Shown here: positions 25,890-33,657 of the stretch, piece by piece
How the letters are laid out: every line of letters begins with the position of its first letter
Numbering within the stretch: the first letter of the stretch is position 1
From: Chara braunii
Lineage: Eukaryota; Streptophyta; Charophyceae; Charales; Characeae
Assembly: GCA_003427395.1 (NCBI GenBank)
Contig: BFEA01000029.1
Span: forward strand, 2,102,622-2,136,278
Length of the DNA: 33,657 nt
Reading direction: 5' to 3'
The notes under the pieces: generated by a model
Database searches by the model: none
What the model was told of the DNA's origin: nothing
The model's input: only the letters and a program-made list of their open reading frames with translations
Made by a program: the position numbers and the translations under genes

Positions 25890-28800
25890 AGTTTTCACGA
25901 AATGTCTACTTTTCACGAATGACTTGTTTTTTGAGGAATTGTGTTGTAGCTTGTCTTTTAGCTTTTTCCATTGCACCAAAATATCATTTTGCACTTGCTG
26001 TTTCATGTTGTCAGTAAATTCTGGGTCATCAAGTCTGATTCCTTCTCATTCATTGGTGTATCTTCGTTGCCAAATGAACCATATGATTGCTCTCCTACCT
26101 AGGATGAACAGATTCAGAGTAAAATTGTCCATTTGATCTGCAGTCCAAACTTCTAGCAAAAATGTTTTTCAACCTCAGGGCCATTGTTGTGTTGTTTCCA
26201 TTTGACCCCATATGCGGTCTCACCATCTCCATAGCCAAATGGAAATCGGGCATGCTAGAAAAATATGTTCTATAGTCTCCGGGATTTTCATGTTGGGGAA
26301 AGCGGATTTACAGAGTTTACACAAAGGTTCTGCCAACCCTTTTTTCCAAGGAGGATCTGTTTATCAACCAGTCGTTAGTGGGAAGACATCGATGTTTTAT
26401 TTGCCACTGCAGCGAGACAATCTTGGATGGTTTTGATCTTACCGCTTTGAACCAACGAACTCGTCTCAGGTCTTCCTTATTTATATTCAGTTGCTGCATC
26501 CATCTCGTTAAAACTCTGTTTTTTAGATTGATTGTGAGTTTGATCATCCGGTAAGTTGATTCGACTGATACGGAGTGTAGAGACCGAGTGAAGTATCTCC
26601 CTTTGTTGTTGTGTGGAACCCATGTCCAGCCTGCTGGATCAAATAGAAGATCCGAGATCTTAGATGTCGGTCTAAAGGCAAGCTATGATGAGGAATTTTT
26701 ATGAAGTACCCTGATCCTGAAGTTTTGCTCTTTTTGAATTCATTTTGTCATGTTCTCAGCTTGCTGGGTCACTGTATTGTCTTTTTTTAAGAGGAAGAGA
26801 GAGATGAGTACTAATGAGTTCCGGGAGGGGGGGATTATGATGTTTCTTACTGCTTGGGGCTCGTTCCTTATGCCTACCCGGTCACTTTCCTGAAACAAAT
26901 TTCCTTTTTTGAGGATTCGTATCTAATCTAGAGCGATTAAATCAATGATCCTCTCTTGGCTTTCATTCACGTGATGACAATATTTAAGTCTAATTCGTAA
27001 AATATTAGAAAAAATCTAGTCTCTAGTTTCTTCATCCCAAATATCTTTGATTCTTATGATACCTTTTTTAATCCATCCTTTCTAAGGATTTTCCATACAA
27101 TATAGAGTATAGCCTTGGGAATCCCTTATCCATTCATTATTAAAAATTGGCTGATGGATAATATTTTCCCACCTTTTGAGGGGGTATTTATCAGGCAAGG
27201 GAAGTTTTCTCCAAGTTTTCAGGATTTTTATTTAGAATGGGTCTTTTAATGTCTTGTCTTGCCGCTTCCTTACCTCTGAGTTCCTGGGAGTTGTGGTTTC
27301 TTGATATGCCTCTTGGGATCGACCCTGCCCGGTTTTCTAACCACATTCTTGGATCTACTGCACTACCGCTGGGGGGAGCTAGTCTCCTCAATCGCTCTCA
27401 TGCCATGACACTCCAATGAATTTGTGGATTGAATAAAAGTTTTTTGATCCATTGGACATATAGGGTCATAGTTTGAGTGGATGAATCAATAATTTTCAAG
27501 CCCCCTTTAGATTTGGATTGTATGATGGATGTCAAAGCTACTCTGCTTATGACGGTTTTGTAGTCATGGTTGTCTCTCCATAAAAAGGCCCTCAACTGTT
27601 GTTGGAACAATTTAATCGATGACTCATCTAGTGCCCATATGAGCGATTTGTATCAAGTTGAGGTCAGGATTACATTGTTGATTACTAGAGATCGACCCAT
27701 AATTGAAGTGTGTTTGTTTTTTCACAGATCCAATTTGGATTGGACGCTCTGTATGATTCTTCTATTGTTTATTATTGGTTTTCTTTCTGCTGATAGGGAG
27801 ATTCCTAGGATTCTGATTGGAGTTTCCTTAGGGACTCATAAAATACGCGGAGTTTCTCGTGGTCTAACCCCTTGGTGATGAATCCACCATCATAGGGTTT
27901 TGTCTCCCCAATTGACCTTCATGTCTGATAATGTACAAAATTTATTCAATAGTGTCTTAATTGCTTTTATATTTTCGACGGTTGCATCCACCATTAGTGA
28001 TAGATCATCTGCAAACAGAAAATAGATAGGGATTGCCTTCTCCGGAATAGAGGATATCTGTATTTTTTATGTCTTTATGTTTACTGAGATTGATGGCTAC
28101 GACTTTCATAATTATAATGAAAAGAAAAGGTGCAAGAGGGTCGCCTTGTCTAACCGATCTCTGTAAGTTTATTGGGGTTTTATTGGGGGAGCGACGTTGT
28201 CATTTATAGCGATTCTAGTGAATGTTTTTTAGTGTAGGATTTCTACCCACCTCCTGAAGTTTAGACCAAAGTTCATTTTTTCCAAACACTTATCTAGAAA
28301 GAGTCAATCCACATGGTCATATGCTTTCTGAAAATCAATGAAGATGAAGGTTGCATTATGTCTGGATTGGCGTGTGATTCTTAGGAGTTCATTTATAAGA
28401 AGGCTATTATCTTGAATATTTCAGCCTGTAATAAATCTCGTTTGTGCCGGATGAATAATGTTTGCAATGATATTTACCATTCTATCTGCTAGTGCTTTAG
28501 ATACGAGCTTGTAGACAACCGTGAGAAGGGTGATGGGTCTATAATTCCTAATATTAGATTTGTCTAATTTCTTATAAAGGAAAGTTAGGGGTCCTTGGTT
28601 TACAATCTCACCCATATCCCCAGTAATCCAAACCTCATTATAAAATTCATAAGGTCTTGAGATAGGGGATCCCACATGGTTTTTCAAAATTCTTTGGGGA
28701 GGTCATCTATGTATGGTGTTTTTTCTTCCTCCATTAAAATTAAAGTTTTTCAAATTTCCTTCTTTGATTGGGACATCTCGAGTTTTTCCTTTTGGGATTC

Positions 28801-30190
28801 TGTGATAGTCTTTTCTAGTGGGAGAATAAATTTATCTATCTCTCTATATCTTTAAAGTTTGGGGATAAAAGTATTTTGGGAAGTAAAAGATACTTATAGA
28901 ATTCTCTAACTATTTTGGTGTTGGCTGCTGTAGAGGTGGTCAGTGGTGCATTCATGTCAAATGGGTCAGTCAATGCTTCAATTGTGGTTCTGCATACTCT
29001 TGCTTTGACCATGAAGAAAAACTTTCGTCCATGGCTCCTTCCATCTGGTGTTGATTGAGTTTTCCTCTGATCCTGACACCTTGTCATCTATATTCCTTGA
29101 ACTTGAGGAGTTGGTCTTCCAATTCTTTGATTTCTTCAGTCAGGGTTTCTAAATCCTCTGTTGTTGATGGACTAATTTATTTTTCTTGTAGATCATGATT
29201 TTTTTAATGTAATTTTGTTTCTTGTTGATGTCTTAGATTGGAAAGAGATTTGAAATATTCATTACATTTACAGCCTAAATACAAGACCGTTATTGAACCA
29301 TTCTATGTCGTTGTTAATAATGAGTCTTTGTTCCCTTCAAAATTTTCATACATCTTCAAGGTATTTTTCGAAGTTAACATCATTAAGGTGAGATGTATTA
29401 AGTTTGTAATATCCCATGCCTTGGTCCGGTTTTTCGTGATCCAGACCAGGGAAAGGGCTACTTGCCAAGATATTAGCAAATTGAAGAGTGTCTTGCAATT
29501 CTTCTGATACTAGGATAAGATCAATTCTAGATTTAGTGTTTTTATTTGTTTGATTTTTCTTAAAATACGAAAAAGTTTTGGTTGTTGGGTTGAGTCTTCT
29601 CAATGAGTCAAAAATATTGAATGAGTAATATAGATTGACTATTATTTGTTCATCCTTCTCTAGGGGAGGGAATGGTCCATCTATCTAGATTGCTATCCGG
29701 TGCTGCATTGAAATCCCCTGCCATAATGAACGGGATCCCAATTGGCAAGCGATGGAGTATATCTTCAAAGAACACTTGGCGTTCGGTAGGTTCATTTGGG
29801 CCGTATACATTTAGTATACTGACCACTTCATTCTCCATCTTGGCGAGGATATAAATCCATCGTCCTTCTTGCTTGTTCGCTTCTCAATTTAGTTTCTCTA
29901 CCTTGGACTCATGTGGTATCCATATGGCAACTCCTGCGCTTCCTGGTTTGATGGCGTGCGATCTATATGCAGAGTAGGGTCAGATTTCCTTGTGGTTGTA
30001 GTTATGGAAAAGTGTGTCCAGTAGATGTGTTTCCTGAATGCAAATTACGTACGGTAATTTTCCTACCCCCCACTCCTTTGAGGAGTTCTATTATGGTTTG
30101 CCTTTTATTCTTCTTGGCTGAAGCGAGGCCGTTAACGTTGAGGGTCCTTAAATCCAAGTCTGCATTCCTTTTAAAGTATTTCTAATATTT
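25890..30190 (-). pseudogene. LINE ORF2: endonuclease, reverse transcriptase, zf-RVT (nearly complete)
   Basis: Read leftwards. Endonuclease: TLNVNGLASAKKNKRQ (about 30130), YVICIQETHLL (30040), SILNVYGPNEPTERQ, MAGDFNAAPDSN (about 29700), SRIDLILVS (29520). Reverse transcriptase: NIRNYRPITLL (28550), FIFIDFQKAYDHVD (28312-28353), RQGDPLAPFLF (28125-28157), FLFADDLSLMVDA with the catalytic FADD at 28004-28015, then AFLWRDN and SKGGLKI (27500). C-terminal: SLQWQIKHRCLPTNDW (26380-26430) and zf-RVT CKLCKSAFPNMKIP...HIFLAC (26235-26330). It would copy its own RNA at a nicked target. The frame is broken by scattered stops, mostly TGA, and by several frameshifts (for example near 26340), so it is inactive but recent enough to keep all motifs. 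Confidence 0.9.
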
Positions 30191-31574
30191 GTCTTTGTTA
30201 TAAAGTACATCTATAAGGTCTACTTCACCCATTCTTTTAACCATTTACAGGTTCTTCCAAAGTGCAATATCTAGGATCCCATCTTTCCGAAGGGAAACTT
30301 TCTTCAAAAGTATGAGCAGAAGAGTAATGACATCTTCCTCTGACCAGAATTGGTTAGCCTTAATCTTGAGAATTTGCAGCTCTTTGAGAGAGTCCTCCCC
30401 CATCCATCTCATGTTTACAGTATCCGAAACCTTATATCTCTGATATTCATCACCATCAACGATTTTTTCTGGCTTTAGATTAGTATTATTGTTGCTCCCC
30501 CTCCTGGGGGAAAATGATCTTTAATAAATTTAGAGATATGTTGGTTGATGTTTGCTACACCGATTCCGTTTCGTGTGAGATCTGGGAGGGAGATGAAGGA
30601 TGAATCTATGTCGTGGATAGTGATTTCTCCATACTGGGAGTCCTTGGCTTTCGAAAGTCCTACCTCCCAACGACCTTCTTTGAACCTGATTGATAGTATG
30701 TTTGTCCTAGGTCTCGAGAGGAGAAGCGGCGTTGTGACACCTTGCATTCACGACACCAACTTTTGTGTTTTACTCATGGAGACTTGTCGGTTGGGATGTA
30801 AGTTGGAGTATGGACTGACGCCAATTGATATAAATTGTATTTTCCTTGGCGAAGAAGGGGTGTCTTCAGTGAGGTCTATCTAATCTTTTCGATCCCCTAT
30901 TTCTACCATGTTTTGTGTTTCTTTGTCTTCTCATCTGATCCTAGGGCTTGATTGTCTGTTTCCCACTCAATCAGGGAAGATTTTGGTTTTGTTTTCTTTA
31001 GCCTCTCCGAATCTTCATTTATTTGGAGAAATTTATTCTCCCCTGTAATCGGGGAGATAACTTCCACCACTCTTGCTCCTTTTCATTACCGCTCTCGGGT
31101 TGAATCTCGGAATGCTCCATACAGGAACTCTGTAGTGGCCAATAATTTTGGGCAGCTAGTTTGAACAAACTCTGGTTCTATTCCAGAGGAGCGGTTGAGT
31201 TCAGATCCTTTACCAGCAGTGTGGGTGCAGCCTGCTCCAGAGGTTTTGGTGGGTTGGGATCGGTTACGGTAACCATGTTAACTTGTGTAAGCGTTGAGGG
31301 CTTAGACTTGTTGCTTGTAAGGAACGATGGCCATGTTATTATTAAAGTCCAGTGGGGGAGTTGGGTCGGCTTCCATGATTACTTGTGATGACTCGTAGGG
31401 GAGATCATCCAGCTGATCAAAAGTGATGATTGTCCTAGCATTATTCAAACTTGAAGTGCCCAGAGAGGCAAGGGAACCTTCGGAGAGCACTAAGATATTT
31501 ATGGAGGTCTGGTAATTTAGTCCGCAGGTCATTTGAGTCCAACCATTTGTCCATGGAGGGGTCCCAGATGTCAC
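30191..31574 (-). pseudogene. LINE ORF1 / 5' region (probable)
   Basis: Upstream of ORF2 on the same strand, long frames continue: QVIMEADPTPPLDFNN near 31360, VVEVISPITGENKFLQINED near 31050, then a frame beginning MQGVTTPLLLSRPRTNIL at 30747, and further MRWMGEDSLKELQILKIKAN near 30400. The position and length fit a LINE ORF1 (RNA-binding protein), but no zinc knuckle is seen and several stops break it. A TGA directly precedes the ATG at 30747. Confidence 0.5.
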
Positions 31575-31587
31575 TTACTTGAAAGAC

Positions 31588-31608
31588 TTTTTTTTTTTTT
31601 TTTTTTTT
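31588..31608. repeat. Poly-T tract
   Basis: Twenty-one T just beyond the 5' side of the LINE. It could be the poly-A tail of another minus-strand insertion. From 31609 to 31967 nothing is recognised. Confidence 0.8.
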
Positions 31609-31967
31609 AAGCCTAGGTTGTTGTAGAGGTGGGATACTAGACGGATGGCAGTCACCCACAGTACTTGGCCACTCGGTTGTCCAGATGAACCGCTTTAAAG
31701 ACCCACCCACCCTTCCTCTCATCGCTTAAAAGACCCCCCCTGTCCTAGTGTTAACCACCCAGGACCATCACCCATTGCCATCTTAGCGAGGTGACCTAAC
31801 CAGACAGTCGTTGCAGGTACCGAGGCTAAGCAGAGAATCCGACCCCCTGCTCAGCCCCGGTTGAAGCAGACACTGTGCAAGCCTGATTGCACGGGGACTT
31901 CGGGAGCTAGGTATGAACATGCTACTATAGGTCTTCATGAGGGTGCACAGTGACTCCCATCTAGCTT

Positions 31968-32370
31968 AGTTGTGTGGTGATGATAGAGAGTTGGGTATCC
32001 TCTGTTCCCTCGTATGTCCCTGGAGCCTGTTCCGACCATGACACCCCCAACATCCCGTACTAAGGAACTGCTATGCCAGCCTCAACCCTATGCGACGTAC
32101 GAGGACGATGGCCAACCCTAGGTCATGAGCCATGGACTGAGTTTCTTATCCTTATGTTGTCTTTACTACAGTGTCTTGTGGTGTTGATGGTAGAGAGATG
32201 GGGATCCTCCGAGTCCGTCCCCTCGTATATCCCTGGAGCCCGTTCCAGCCCCACGGTAAGGTGCAGTATCTCCTGACACCCCCGACATCCGTACTAAGGA
32301 CTGTTATGCCACCCTCAACTCTAAGGTACGTACTAGGAGGATAGCCCATCCTCAATCGTGAATCATGGAC
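31968..32370 (+). repeat. Tandem direct duplication, period about 194 bp
   Basis: The segment 31968-32132 (GATAGAGAGTTGGGTATCC, CCTCGTATGTCCCTGGAGCC, CCGTACTAAGGAACTGCTAT, ATGGACTG) recurs at about 32162-32373 with substitutions and a roughly 22-bp insertion (CCCACGGTAAGGTGCAG). Only two copies are present, and neither is coding. Confidence 0.8.
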
Positions 32371-32389
32371 TGTATGTATTGACCCTGGA

Positions 32390-33657
32390 TAATCTAACTT
32401 CTTCTATGCTCCTGTTAAGGCTTGAGCTGGCCACTTGGACAAAAGCGCCAAATTATGTTGAAGCGAATCTAGTACCCCCATTCCTCCCTGAGTTCTGCAA
32501 CCTTAGACAGAAAGTCTTGTTCATCGTCGACCCCTGGCTTCCACAAGTACCTTGCTGTTCCATTTCTGATACGTCGATAGGCTGCTTCTCCCAGTTTGAA
32601 CTGATAGTGGGAACCATAGTAGAAAGAAGGCTACTGTTGAGAGAACAAGGACCCTTTTGAAGAGAGACAAGTGATGCCTCTTTTCCCACCCATTGATCCT
32701 CGGTATAACTCTCTCATTCAAGATAAAGTCTTAAGCATGCGACGGGTCGGACACCGAAATTTGCACCCCTAGAAACCGATCTCATGCATTAGTAGAGACC
32801 TGGCAGAGACCCCAGTTCACACATAGCTCAAAGGGAGGGGGAAGAAAAAACACAGACTTATTCAAATTTATTGAGGCTTCTGACAAGTTACAATATAAAT
32901 CTAAGACTTTTCTTAGCTCGAGGAGGCTATCTGCCTTATTTTCACATGTGATCGTCAAATCATCGGCCAGAGCCCCCCTTTCCACAGAATAGCGGGGGGT
33001 GGATTAAGACCTACAGTCTTATTATTAAATCTTATATTATCTAAAAAGGTTTCCAGTTGTAGCACGAATATGAGGGGTGCAAGGGGGCACCTTTGGCGGA
33101 GGGATCGAGTCAGATTGAGTTGTTCCGACCGTTTGTCATTCACTAGCATTGTCGTTGTACCCTTCGAGTACAATGTTTGAACCCAATTACGGAGTTAGGG
33201 GCCGAACCCCAAGTGAAGAAAGGAGGTATTGACGAAGGCTCAACCGACTTTATCATAAGCCTTCTCCATATCCAACAATAAGATAACCACCTCCCGCTTC
33301 TCCGTACTTATTATTTCTAGCGCTTGGATTGTACTCATAATATTCTCGAATATGGTGTGCCCTTTAACAAACGCACCCTGTTCGGGTCCCACCAACTGTG
33401 GGAGAACCTTTGCTACCCGGATAGCTAGTGTTTTAGCCAACGACTTATAGGAGACATTCAAAAGGGTGATGGGTCTCCAATTCCGAATCTCTCTTTTGAC
33501 ACTTTTTCTATACATGAAGGATATCATGTCACTAACCATATCCAGGGGGAGGGTGCCTGTTTGTTGGACCCTATTAAAGATTTCGGCAAAGAATGGCGCA
33601 AAAGAGTTACAGACCGCCAGAAAGAGTTCTATTGGGAGGCCATATGGGCCTGGGCAC
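32390..33657 (-). pseudogene. LINE ORF2 reverse transcriptase, 3' part (runs off the window)
   Basis: Reading leftwards from the right edge: REIRNWRPITLLNVSYK (about 33450-33495), GPEQGAFVKGHTIFENI, ILLLDMEKAYDKVG (33240-33280), a TGA where Trp is expected, AFVNTSFLHLGFGP, RNWVQTLYSKGTTTML, LRQRCPLAPLIFVL (RT motif B, with R in place of G), and LADDLTI at about 32960 (the catalytic ADD, where F or Y usually precedes). It ends in decayed frames with NGWEKRHHLSLFK. The N-terminal part lies beyond 33657. It differs from the LINE at 25890-30190, so it is a separate lineage. Confidence 0.85.

Overview
The window looks like a piece of a large, repeat-rich nuclear genome from the green lineage. Two things point there: the only host-type gene I can support is an oleosin (a plant and green-alga lipid-droplet protein), and the transposable elements are plant-like LINEs with an endonuclease, a reverse transcriptase and a zf-RVT zinc finger. 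A large-genome streptophyte such as a charophyte alga would fit, but that is an inference. There is no bacterial gene organisation. One assembly gap (626 N) lies at 13032-13657.

Layout. 1-1780: CA microsatellites, a short direct duplication and a 204-bp terminal-inverted-repeat (TIR) element. 1781-2825: a decayed LINE endonuclease on +, cut by a TTCA/TGAA-rich repeat block (2829-3260) that contains an 81-bp-arm hairpin. 3627-4216: two short TIR elements of a family that recurs across the window. 4872-6202: the C-terminal half of a LINE ORF2 on -, ended by a tiny 43-bp foldback. 6890-9690: a long satellite of about 80-bp units. 9690-12170: nothing recognised. 12170-14032: poly-A retroposon ends, two TTAA-bounded TIR elements sharing one TTAA, the gap and simple repeats. 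14545-15640: another LINE 3' piece on -.

16085-17554: a single-exon oleosin gene on - with a perfect proline knot. Just beyond its stop codon is a tandem array of decayed copies of its own C-terminal coding segment. 17555-21672: simple repeats, poly-A retroposon ends, another LINE 3' piece, a 261-bp TIR element and a third TTAA-bounded element. 21673-22235: an extraordinary GC-rich palindrome array.

22269-25654 is the most unusual part. A 3.3-kb block is flanked by a direct repeat of about 34 bp. It holds four truncated copies of the 5' half of U2 snRNA, each followed by an A-rich or TAA tail and embedded in a CCTTC-type minisatellite. Between them are three tRNA-like promoter modules, a duplicated 294-bp retroposon body and 31-32-bp palindromic units. 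This looks like a snRNA-headed and tRNA-headed SINE or composite-repeat family.

25890-31574 holds a nearly complete two-ORF LINE on -, with the endonuclease, reverse transcriptase (RQGDPLAP and FADD motifs present) and zf-RVT, broken by a few stops and frameshifts. 31968-32370 is a tandem duplication, and 32390-33657 is the 3' part of yet another LINE reverse transcriptase that runs off the right edge. Apart from the oleosin, everything recognisable is mobile, repetitive or decayed.
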